Assembly: GCA_013001165.1 (NCBI GenBank)
Contig: JABDNC010000165.1
Coordinates: forward strand, 1 to 32,688
Reading direction: 5' to 3'
Origin: Erythrobacter sp.
Lineage (GTDB): Bacteria > Pseudomonadota > Alphaproteobacteria > Sphingomonadales > Sphingomonadaceae
Length of the DNA stretch: 32,688 nt
The notes under the pieces are model-generated. The model saw only the letters and a program-made list of their open reading frames with translations, was not told the DNA's origin and did no database searches. Position numbers and translations under genes: made by a program. Shown piece after piece: positions 9,455-17,565 of the stretch. Position 1 is the first letter of the stretch. The number at the start of each line of letters is the position of its first letter.

Positions 9455-10438
9455 ATGACCGACAAGACCTTCGAGCCTTCCGCCAAGACCGTGCTTCCCG
9501 CACCCGACACCGAAGTCGATGTGCGCGAGACTTTCGGGATCGATATCGACTGGAAGGTTCCGGCCTTTTCCAAGCCCGATTCCCGCACGCCCGACCTCGA
9601 CGAAGCCTATGTCTTCGACCCGGACACCACACTCGCGATTCTTGCAGGCTTCGCCCACGACCGTCGCGTGATGGTGCAGGGCTATCACGGCACGGGTAAG
9701 TCGACCCATATCGAACAGGTTGCAGCGCGCCTCAACTGGCCGTGCATCCGCATCAACCTCGATGCGCATATTAGCCGTATTGACCTCGTCGGTCGCGATG
9801 CCATCGTGCTGCGCGACGGCCTGCAGGTCACCGAATTCCGCGAGGGCCTGCTGCCCTGGGCGCTCCAGCACCCGGTAGCTCTCGTGTTTGACGAATATGA
9901 CGCCGGCCGTCCGGACGTGATGTTCGTGATCCAGCGCGTGCTCGAACAGCAGGGCAAACTCACGCTGCTCGATCAGAACCGCGTGATCCGCCCCGATCCG
10001 AACTTCCGTCTCTTCGCTACCGCGAACACGGTCGGCCTCGGCGATACCAGCGGGCTTTATCACGGCACGCAGGCGATCAACCAGGGCCAGATGGACCGCT
10101 GGAATATCGTCACTGCGCTCAACTACTTGCCGGCTGAAACCGAGCAACAGATCGTCGAGGCGAAGAACCCCGACATCGATCCGAAGATTCTCGCCGACAT
10201 GATCAAGGTCGCCGACCTTTCGCGTCAGGGATTCATCAATGGCGATATCTCGACCGTGATGAGCCCGCGTACGGTCATCACCTGGGCGCAGAACTACGCT
10301 ATCTTCAAGGATGTCGGCTTCGCCTTCCGCCTCTCCTTCCTCAACAAGTGCGACGAGGAAGAGCGCATGCTGGTGGCCGAATACTACCAGCGCGTTTTCG
10401 GTGAAGACCTGCCCGAAAGCGTTGTTGGCAAGAGTTAA
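9455..10438 (+). CDS. cobS: CobS-type AAA+ ATPase (cobaltochelatase subunit CobS family)
   Basis: [39 protein letters not shown]...[38 protein letters not shown]...[20 protein letters not shown]...[36 protein letters not shown]; start could be 9446. Confidence 0.92.
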   Translation: MTDKTFEPSAKTVLPAPDTEVDVRETFGIDIDWKVPAFSKPDSRTPDLDEAYVFDPDTTLAILAGFAHDRRVMVQGYHGTGKSTHIEQVAARLNWPCIRINLDAHISRIDLVGRDAIVLRDGLQVTEFREGLLPWALQHPVALVFDEYDAGRPDVMFVIQRVLEQQGKLTLLDQNRVIRPDPNFRLFATANTVGLGDTSGLYHGTQAINQGQMDRWNIVTALNYLPAETEQQIVEAKNPDIDPKILADMIKVADLSRQGFINGDISTVMSPRTVITWAQNYAIFKDVGFAFRLSFLNKCDEEERMLVAEYYQRVFGEDLPESVVGKS

Positions 10439-10488
10439 GGTGGGAGGGCCTATGCATCGCTGTGTTATTTGTGTAGCACAGTAGGTCC

Positions 10489-12672
10489 ATGGGCGTAATC
10501 GACTCAATTTTCCGCCGCAAAAGGCCCGAGCCGGAGTTCTCCAGCCATCGCGGCTATTACGCGACCCACGACGCATTCGATGATGCGGACTGGGACCGGC
10601 GGCTCGACGGTCTCGATCATGCGCTCGCTGTCGAGGAAAAGCGGCGACAGCGGTTCTGGCAGCGCGACTACTGGCGCGGCCGCCGCAAGCGCTGGTGGGC
10701 TGCGCGCATCGTTGCCGGTATTATCGGGATCTTTATCCTGCTTGTCGCGTGGCTTGCTGTCACGGCGCCGCTCGGCAAGTCGCTTGAGCCGATTGCCCCG
10801 CCGCAGATCACGCTGCTGGCCGCCGATGGCACTCCGATTGCTCGCAATGGTGCGATTACCGATGAGCCTGTCGATGTCTCCAAGCTTCCCCCGCACGTCG
10901 TGGAGGCATTCCTCGCCATCGAGGACCGCCGATTCTACAGCCACTGGGGTGTCGATCCGCGCGGCATTGCACGCGCAGCGATCACGGGTACGGGCGGCGG
11001 CAGCACGATCACCCAGCAGCTGGCGAAATTCACGTTCCTGACGCCCGAACGCACGCTGACGCGCAAGGCCCGCGAGGCTCTCATCGCTTTCTGGCTCGAG
11101 GCGTGGCTGACCAAGGACGAAATCCTCGAGCGCTATCTTTCGAATGCCTACTTCGGTGACAATGTCTACGGATTGCGCGCGGCGAGCCTGCACTATTTCT
11201 ACCGCAAGCCTGAAAACCTGAGGCCCAACCAGGCAGCCATGCTCGCCGGACTGCTCCAGGCACCCAGCGCCTATGCACCGACCCGCCATTACGATCGCGC
11301 CGCCAAGCGCATGCAGCTGGTCGTCCAGTCGATGGTCGCCGCTGGATACATCACTGAGGCCGAAGCCCGTGCCATGCGTCCGCCCGCGCTCGACGTAAGA
11401 ATGAAAAGCGACCTTCCGACCGGCACCTATTTCGCCGACTGGGCGCTGCCCGAGGCGCGCGAGATGTCGGACAGCGGCTATGCGCGGCAGACGCTCACGA
11501 CCACGCTCGATTCCAAGCTGCAGAACATCGCCCGCCGCGTGACCTCGCGCGCTCCGCTTGGCGATGCGCAGGTCGCGCTTGTCGCCATGCGCACCAATGG
11601 CGAAGTCGTGGCGATGATCGGCGGCAAGGATTACGAAAAGTCGCCTTTCAACCGCGCGACTCAGGCCAAGCGCCAGCCCGGCTCAACCTTCAAACTGTTC
11701 GTCTACCTTGCGGCGCTGCGTGACGGCTGGGATATCGACGACCGGATCGACAATCGCGAAATCACGGAAGGTTCGTACCGCCCGGGCAATTCCGGCGGTC
11801 GCTATTCGGACAGCCTCACGCTGGAAGATGCCTTCGCCCAGTCGAGCAATGTCGCGGCAGTGCGCCTGTTTGGCGAAGTGGGCAGCGAGAAAGTCATCGA
11901 GACCGCCCGCGATCTGGGCGTGACTTCCGCCCTCACCAAAGGCGATCCGAGCATGGCACTGGGCACCTCGACGATGAGCCTGCTCGAACTCACCTCGGCC
12001 TATGCCGCGGTCGCCGCCAATGCTTATCCTGTCGAACCCCACGCCTTTGCCCGCCCCGAGCGAGGCTGGTTCGAAAACCTGGTCGATGGTCCTTCCAGCC
12101 TGCCCGGCGATACGCACCGCCAGATGGAGGCTCTCTTACGGGCCGCGATCAACAAGGGCACCGGCCGCGCGGCGACACTGAGCGGCCCGAACTTCGGCAA
12201 GACCGGCACCACGCAGGATAATCGAGACGCGTTGTTCGTCGGCTATGCGGGCGATCTCGTGGTCGGCGTGTGGATCGGCAATGACGACAATTCGCCGCTC
12301 GACGGCATTTCCGGCGGTGGACTTCCGGCGCGTATCTGGCGCGACTTCATGACGCAGGCACTCGGCGTTTCGGCTGGTCCCAGCCAGCCCGGACCGCGCG
12401 AGAATACCGACCCCGGCGGCCCCGTCGAACCGCTCGACGTTCCGGATCTGGAGGACATCCCGCTTGGCGATGGCAACAGCCGCCTCCGCATCCGCGATGG
12501 CGAGGCTGTATTCTCGACCGAGGTCGATGGCATTCCCATCGACATCACGATCACGGAAGACGGTATCGGTATCGACGAGGCAGCGATCGAGGAAGCGCGT
12601 CGCCGCGCGGAAGAAGCGCGCAACCAAGCGATCAGGGAAGAGCTCGAGCGCCGCCGAGAACCGGCGCAGTAA
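10489..12672 (+). CDS. PBP1A family penicillin-binding protein (transglycosylase/transpeptidase)
   Basis: EDRRFYSHWGVDPRGIARA, GGSTITQQLAKFTFL, KRQPGSTFKLFVYLAAL (SxxK), SSN motif (AQSSNVAAVRLF), GKTGTTQDNRDALFVGYAGDLVVGVWIGND; N-terminal TM segment. Confidence 0.95.
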   Translation: MGVIDSIFRRKRPEPEFSSHRGYYATHDAFDDADWDRRLDGLDHALAVEEKRRQRFWQRDYWRGRRKRWWAARIVAGIIGIFILLVAWLAVTAPLGKSLEPIAPPQITLLAADGTPIARNGAITDEPVDVSKLPPHVVEAFLAIEDRRFYSHWGVDPRGIARAAITGTGGGSTITQQLAKFTFLTPERTLTRKAREALIAFWLEAWLTKDEILERYLSNAYFGDNVYGLRAASLHYFYRKPENLRPNQAAMLAGLLQAPSAYAPTRHYDRAAKRMQLVVQSMVAAGYITEAEARAMRPPALDVRMKSDLPTGTYFADWALPEAREMSDSGYARQTLTTTLDSKLQNIARRVTSRAPLGDAQVALVAMRTNGEVVAMIGGKDYEKSPFNRATQAKRQPGSTFKLFVYLAALRDGWDIDDRIDNREITEGSYRPGNSGGRYSDSLTLEDAFAQSSNVAAVRLFGEVGSEKVIETARDLGVTSALTKGDPSMALGTSTMSLLELTSAYAAVAANAYPVEPHAFARPERGWFENLVDGPSSLPGDTHRQMEALLRAAINKGTGRAATLSGPNFGKTGTTQDNRDALFVGYAGDLVVGVWIGNDDNSPLDGISGGGLPARIWRDFMTQALGVSAGPSQPGPRENTDPGGPVEPLDVPDLEDIPLGDGNSRLRIRDGEAVFSTEVDGIPIDITITEDGIGIDEAAIEEARRRAEEARNQAIREELERRREPAQ

Positions 12673-12675
12673 CGC

Positions 12676-13089
12676 CTATTCCTTGGGATCGGCGACGAGC
12701 ACGTTCATGACGGCAGTGGCGATAGGGCGCGAGCGGTCGTCCTGCCATGCCTCCACCGTCAAATTGGCGCTGCGGCGGCCAAGCTTGGTCACACGACCCT
12801 TGGCATAGCTGGTCCGGCTCTTGCCGGCCGAAAGATACTGTACCGTGATGTTGATCGGCTTGAGCAGCGCCTCGCGGTCGCGCTTGGCCAATTCGGCTCG
12901 AAGCGCGGCATATCCCGCCGTTTCCAGAAGTCCGCCGGTGGCGCCGCCGTGAAAGTGTTCGGGCCGGCCCTCGACCGCTTCTTCAAAGGCGACGCTCATC
13001 ACGGGGATACCGTCCTCCGAACCTGCCAGCTCGATACCGAGCGAGCGGGCATAGGGCGTCAGCGCATCGGAATTGCCATTTTCACTCAC
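12676..13089 (-). CDS. PaaI family thioesterase (hotdog fold)
   Basis: HFHGGATGGLLETAGYAALRAE...TVQYLSAGKSRTSYAKGRVTKLGRRSANLTVEAW. Confidence 0.85.
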   Translation of the reverse strand: MSENGNSDALTPYARSLGIELAGSEDGIPVMSVAFEEAVEGRPEHFHGGATGGLLETAGYAALRAELAKRDREALLKPINITVQYLSAGKSRTSYAKGRVTKLGRRSANLTVEAWQDDRSRPIATAVMNVLVADPKE

Positions 13090-13543
13090 CGGGCAGCTCC
13101 CGCTTGTCGGCCGATTGTCCGATTTTCATGAAAACCGCCTGGATATGGGCAACCGGGTCGCTGGCATCGCCATCATGCGCAAGGCCGCGCACGAAGGCGG
13201 CGGAGCGGGTGACGCGATAGCATTGCGAACGTCCGAAAACCGGCGATCCTTCGCGCGCCGGGCGCACATAATCCACACGCAGGTCGAGCGTCGCGATCGG
13301 TTCGAAACGGTTCATCGCCTTCCAGATCGCAAGCCCGCTTGCCATGTCCATCAGGCTGAGGATTGGACCGGAGGCGAGCACGCGCTGTCCGTCCTCGCCC
13401 AAGAGGTCCTCGCGCCAGGGAAGTTCCAGTTCGACCCAATCGTCGCCGTGGTCGGAATATTGGAGGCCCAGCCAGCCGGAGTGGCCGCGGCTGGTCAGGA
13501 ACGGCGTCGCCGTCTTGGGATCGAATGCTGTTTTATCGGTCAT
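13082..13543 (-). CDS. PaaI family thioesterase (hotdog fold), tandem paralogue
   Basis: SGPILSLMDMASGLAIWKAMNRFEPIATLDLRVDYVRPAREGSPVFGRSQCYRVTRSAAFVRGLAHDGD. Confidence 0.85.
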   Translation of the reverse strand: MTDKTAFDPKTATPFLTSRGHSGWLGLQYSDHGDDWVELELPWREDLLGEDGQRVLASGPILSLMDMASGLAIWKAMNRFEPIATLDLRVDYVRPAREGSPVFGRSQCYRVTRSAAFVRGLAHDGDASDPVAHIQAVFMKIGQSADKRELPGE

Positions 13544-13665
13544 AGTGGAGAGCGGCCGATAGCGTCCGGTTCCCGATGATTACAATGTTTTAATTCGATC
13601 GCGTGGCAACAAGCCGCCAGCCTCCTTGCCGGAGCGTGACACCGGGTCGCGCCTCCGACAATCAG

Positions 13666-13671
13666 GAGGAT
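13666..13671 (+). promoter_or_regulatory. Consensus Shine-Dalgarno upstream of the 53-aa peptide gene (position approximate to within 1-2 nt)
   Basis: caatcAGGAGGattacctaATG. Confidence 0.8.
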
Positions 13672-13677
13672 TACCTA

Positions 13678-13839
13678 ATGAACCTACCCAAGTTCGACCT
13701 TTCAAGCCTGCCCGACCTCGACACGGTGACCGGCCTTTTCGGCACGTTGTCGGCATCCGAAGGTCCGACCGTGGATGACCGCGTGGTCGTGATCATGACC
13801 TACATCTACGAAGTCGCTCCGCCCGAAGCGCTGCTGTGA
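13678..13839 (+). CDS. 53-aa small acidic peptide, uncharacterised (candidate peptide/precursor of the cassette)
   Basis: MNLPKFDLSSLPDLDTVTGLFGTLSASEGPTVDDRVVVIMTYIYEVAPPEALL; ideal SD, short spacing to the next co-directional gene; no Cys, His or Trp. Confidence 0.72.
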   Translation: MNLPKFDLSSLPDLDTVTGLFGTLSASEGPTVDDRVVVIMTYIYEVAPPEALL

Positions 13840-13855
13840 TCGGGAACGCGGAACG

Positions 13856-14818
13856 ATGAGAATCGACCCGCAATTGCGCGCGCTGCGGAGCGACACTCCT
13901 CCGCAGCGCAAGGCGCAAGTCGCGCTGGAAGCAGCCCGCGATGCCTGGGCGCAGGGACCTGCGCGCAAGGTGCTCGAAGAGCTGGAGAGCTATGGGGGCG
14001 AGGGCGAGCTCGGCGAATATCCCGCGCTGGCCGGCCTATTCACACAAGGAGGCACCGCCAGGGAGCTCACCGAAGCCCTGATGGTCGGATTGCTGGACGA
14101 GGTAAAGGAGCACCCGCTCGGGCAAGTCCCCTTGCGGCACCAGTACAAGGACGGTTTGTCCGTTCTGCAGATTGCCCAGCGCGGGCGTGCCGCCTTGTCG
14201 TTGATCACGTATGAGGAGACGGAAATCCATCCGACCTCGGTGTGTTTTGCCGGCGGCGAGCGTCACGAGGCGGTGCTGGCAGGATCGGCGGACGTCTGCG
14301 AGTTCGAACTGCTTTCAGAGGGCTCCGAGCGCGCCTCCATCGATTGCCGAACGCGCCGCGCCGTAGCCGGCGAATACCTTTGCTGCGAAGGGCAGGCGCA
14401 TACGCGCCAGATCAGGCAGGTGCATGGCCGCTTCGTGGTCCTGCGGCTTTCGCGCACCGAAGAGGTGCCGCCACAAACGCGCCAGTACAGTCTTGCCGAC
14501 GGTCGCTTGCTCCACTGTGCGAGCGGCTGCCGCGCGGAAAGCCAGCGCGAGATGGCGACGGCGCTGCTGGGCCGGATGGGTCGCAGCGATGTCGCCCCCT
14601 TGCTGGCACGGCTTACGAGGGAGGGCAGCGATCATATTCGCTGGCAGACCCTGCGCGAATGCCTCGCTCTCGATACGGTGCAGGGCTTCGCCGCCCTGTC
14701 GGCCATCGCGCGCGATCCCGCCGATCCGCTCTCGACATCTGCCGGTGCGCTGATGGCGCATTTGGTCGAAGCGCACCCCCAACTCTCTCAAATCGAGGTG
14801 TCCCGATGCCCCGCATAA
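13856..14818 (+). CDS. Uncharacterised protein, cupin-like centre with HEAT-like C-terminal helices (cassette protein A)
   Basis: 320-aa ORF; GEYLCCEGQAHTRQIRQVHGRFVVLRLSR beta-rich stretch followed by SQREMATALLGRMGRSDVAPLLARLTREGSDHIRWQTLRECLALDTVQGFAALSAIARDPADPL helical repeats. Confidence 0.75.
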   Translation: MRIDPQLRALRSDTPPQRKAQVALEAARDAWAQGPARKVLEELESYGGEGELGEYPALAGLFTQGGTARELTEALMVGLLDEVKEHPLGQVPLRHQYKDGLSVLQIAQRGRAALSLITYEETEIHPTSVCFAGGERHEAVLAGSADVCEFELLSEGSERASIDCRTRRAVAGEYLCCEGQAHTRQIRQVHGRFVVLRLSRTEEVPPQTRQYSLADGRLLHCASGCRAESQREMATALLGRMGRSDVAPLLARLTREGSDHIRWQTLRECLALDTVQGFAALSAIARDPADPLSTSAGALMAHLVEAHPQLSQIEVSRCPA

Positions 14819-15716
14819 TCCCGTCCGACGAAACCTCAGCGCATGGCCTCGAGGATTGCCTCGAAATGCTGGACTCGGTGCCCTTCGAACCGGAGGACGA
14901 AGATAGCCTCGGCAATGGTGCTGTTGCGTTGAAGCGGCTTGCCAACAATAGCCACTTCCTAGGCGATTTGCTGATCGAGCAATTGAAGGTCGGCCACAGG
15001 GGTGGCGGGATCGAAAGCGCTTATGGTCCGCAGTCGATCGTGCTCTCGCGCATGCGTGGGCGCAGCTTCCTTCGCGCCAATATCTGGCCCAGCGAGCAGG
15101 AAAGCTGTTTCCGCGCGAGCGGGTCTGATGCTTTCGTCTATGGCGTGCCGCATGACCATAATTTCAGCTTTCTGACCGCGGGCTACTTCGGGCCGGGCTA
15201 CGGAAGCGATTACTATGAGTATGATTACGAGAGCGTCGCTGGATATCGCGGCGAGGTGTGTGACCTGCGCTTCGTGGAGCGCACGCATCTGGAGGAGGGC
15301 AAGCTCATGCTCTACCGCGCCAATCTCGACATCCATTCGCAATTGCCGCCCGAGAACATGTCGGTGTCCCTCAACATAATGCATATCGATCCGGCAAAGG
15401 CGTGGTCGGACCAGTATGGATTCGATCTGGACAGCAATGCGGTGACGGGCGTGCTCAATCCGACGTCGACCGAATGCTCCTGCGCTGTGCGGTGGGCATG
15501 GGCGGCAACGAGGCGCTGGACTTTGCCGAATGGGCGGGGCGCGAACATCCCAGCGACAGGCTCCGGCTGGCGAGTTTCGAGGCGCGCAGCGGGTTGGTGC
15601 GGGGGTCCGCACGCGACGCCCTGTGGCGCGAAGCCGAGCTATCGGGAAGCGTCATGCTTGCAAAGGAAGCAGCGGAGAAGCGCCGCCAGATCGAACGCTC
15701 CTACCAGAGCGCGTAG
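14806..15716 (+). pseudogene. Uncharacterised cupin-like/HEAT-like protein (cassette protein B), reading frame broken by an apparent -1 frameshift near 15465-15475
   Basis: Frame 1: MPRIIPSDETSAHGLEDCLEMLDS...VYGVPHDHNFSFLTAGYFG...LDIHSQLPPENMSVSLNIMHIDPAKAWSDQYGFDLDSNAVTGVLNPTSTE; continues in frame 3 as MLLRCAVGMGGNEALDFAEWAGREHPSDRLRLASFEARSGLVRGSARDALWREAELSGSVMLAKEAAEKRRQIERSYQSA. Length is 911 nt, one short of a 303-aa ORF plus stop. Confidence 0.7.
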
Positions 15717-15841
15717 ACCGTCATCACGAGGAAAAGGACGATGAATGCCATGCCGAGCAGGCGGCCAAGCGCGTTGAAAAGACCTCGCCGTCGCCTGCCG
15801 CGATTAGGCACGGCTTCGAATACGTCCAGAAAATCCAGCAT
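15701..15841 (-). CDS. Small single-pass membrane protein (46 aa)
   Basis: Hand translation: MLDFLDVFEAVPNRGRRRRGLFNALGRLLGMAFIVLFLVMTVYALW; below the ORF-track length cut-off; basic patch plus hydrophobic C-terminal helix. Confidence 0.6.
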   Translation of the reverse strand: MLDFLDVFEAVPNRGRRRRGLFNALGRLLGMAFIVLFLVMTVYALW

Positions 15842-15859
15842 TGCTGCGACCCCTCCCCC

Positions 15860-16345
15860 TTAAAAACCACCTCCTGCGAGCGTATCGATTGCTCCTTGGA
15901 GGATGACCGCAGCTGCATGGCTGTCGATCTTTTCGGCACGCTTTGCGCGGCTCATATCCTGGCCGATCATCGCGCTCTCGGCGGACGAAGTCGACCAGCG
16001 TTCGTCCCATAGAAGCACCGGAAGATCAAGCGCTTGGGCAAGGTTCCTGGCGTAAGCGCGGCTCGCTTGGGCGCGGGGGCCTTCGCTGCCGTCCATATTG
16101 CGCGGTAGCCCCACGACGAGGCCTCTGACGCTGCGCTCAGTCACGATTTCGCGCAGCTTGCCGCAGTCTTTGGTGAACTTGCTGCGAGTGATGGTCTTGC
16201 CTGCGGTCGCAAAGCGCCAGCTCGCATCGCAGGTGGCTACACCAATGGTCTTTGTACCTAGGTCAAGACCCAGCAATGCACCGCCGTCGGGCAGCGCATC
16301 GCCATAATCTAGCGCATTGTCGGTTACGATTGCGTCGGAGCCCAT
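15860..16345 (-). CDS. ruvX: Holliday junction resolvase RuvX / YqgF
   Basis: ALLGLDLGTKTIGVATCD...VRGLVVGLPRNMDGSEGPRAQASRAYARNLAQALDLPVLLWDERWSTSSAESAMI...KIDSHAAAVILQGAID. Confidence 0.95.
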   Translation of the reverse strand: MGSDAIVTDNALDYGDALPDGGALLGLDLGTKTIGVATCDASWRFATAGKTITRSKFTKDCGKLREIVTERSVRGLVVGLPRNMDGSEGPRAQASRAYARNLAQALDLPVLLWDERWSTSSAESAMIGQDMSRAKRAEKIDSHAAAVILQGAIDTLAGGGF

Positions 16346-17565
16346 GCGCTCACGCGCCGCAGCACGTCTTCCTGAAGGTTCTTCCAGAACAGCGGGATAT
16401 CGTAGACGTGGTAATTCCCGCCCGGCAGCAGGCCCGGCCCGATATCGGGCCCGTCGCCGATGCGCAGGATACCGCTGGTATCGCAACTTGCGGGGACCGC
16501 ACCTGCCACGAGCTCGCCGGAGGACACGTCCGCGCTAGGCTTGAGCGTGCCGAGATTGTCTTCGGCGGCAGCGGCGCCACCGGTCATGCCGGTGAGCGGA
16601 TTGACGCAGAGGATCGTATCGTCCGAGCCGCGCGGCTTTCCATCCATCCCGGGAAGAGCGCTGTAGCGCTTGAGGAGCTGGCCGGGATCGCCATCATCGG
16701 TGAAGCTGATGTAGCTCACGACGCAGCGCGCCTGGTCCGGCGCAGCACAGGCAGGCAGGGGATAGGACGGCAGGTCATGTTCGACCGAGATCGGCCAGCC
16801 GGGGGCATAAACCGCGGCGATGCGGCTTTCGACCGGGCTGCCGGGCACTTTCTCGCGCAGGAGGCGCAAGACATGGACAGAGCCCTGGCTGTGACCTGCA
16901 AGCACGATAGGCTTGTCCGGCCCGACGCTCTCGACAAAGAATTCGAAGGCCTTCTCGACATCGGCATAGGCCGCGTCGATGGCCATGGTCGCCTCTTCCT
17001 GGTCGGTCAGGAACGCGCCTACCGCTGCCTGCCGGTATTTCGGGGCCCAGATCTCGTCAGCGCGGTTGAAGGGGCTGGCAAGGCCGCGAAGGAAGACGCG
17101 GGCGAGACGATCGGTTTCCTCGTCATCGAGCGGCGCATTCCATTCGCCCAGCGCGCCCTTGGTGTAGCTGGTGGGCGGGACGAAGAAGACTGCGAAATCG
17201 GGTGTTGCCTGCGCATCGGCAGCCTCGCCGCGCTGCGACCCTGTAGTGTCGAGGATGCCGGGGGCATCGAGGCTCTGTTCCGCAGCGGGATTGTCGGGCG
17301 AGGCATCCTGCGCGGCCGGATCTGCAGCGGGCTGTGCAACGGCGGGCTGGTAGCGCGATGGGTCGCTCGTTCCGATACCGGGCCGCGAATACCACATTGC
17401 CGGATCCTGGTAGGCATTGTCCGCCAGCGCTTGCTGCTCCACGAACTCGCCGCGCGGGACCATGGCGATCTCGGTCGCTTCGCGGGACCAGATCGAAAGG
17501 GCGATTGCGCCCACGATCAGCGTTACGATGATAATGGCAATGAAGTAGAGAAACTTACGCGCCAT
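16324..17565 (-). CDS. DUF3089 domain-containing alpha/beta-hydrolase-like protein with N-terminal TM segment
   Basis: MARKFLYFIAIIIVTLIVGAIALSIW...FFVPPTSYTKGALGEWNAPLDD...IVLAGHSQGSVHVLRLLRE...ALPGMDGKPRGSDDTILCVNPLTG. Confidence 0.85.
   Translation of the reverse strand: MARKFLYFIAIIIVTLIVGAIALSIWSREATEIAMVPRGEFVEQQALADNAYQDPAMWYSRPGIGTSDPSRYQPAVAQPAADPAAQDASPDNPAAEQSLDAPGILDTTGSQRGEAADAQATPDFAVFFVPPTSYTKGALGEWNAPLDDEETDRLARVFLRGLASPFNRADEIWAPKYRQAAVGAFLTDQEEATMAIDAAYADVEKAFEFFVESVGPDKPIVLAGHSQGSVHVLRLLREKVPGSPVESRIAAVYAPGWPISVEHDLPSYPLPACAAPDQARCVVSYISFTDDGDPGQLLKRYSALPGMDGKPRGSDDTILCVNPLTGMTGGAAAAEDNLGTLKPSADVSSGELVAGAVPASCDTSGILRIGDGPDIGPGLLPGGNYHVYDIPLFWKNLQEDVLRRVSAWAPTQS

Noticed and set aside
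8888-10576. 562-aa minus-strand ORF
   Set aside because: Antisense to cobS, which has clear Walker A and conserved motifs
13590-13630. GGCAA...TTGCC imperfect inverted repeat upstream of the 53-aa peptide
   Set aside because: Only 4-5 bp arms with a long GC-rich loop; not distinguishable from chance
14242-14805. Upstream part of the 500-aa ORF (14242..15744) as an N-terminal extension of protein B
   Set aside because: R/A-rich out-of-frame reading of protein A; the real start is best placed at 14806
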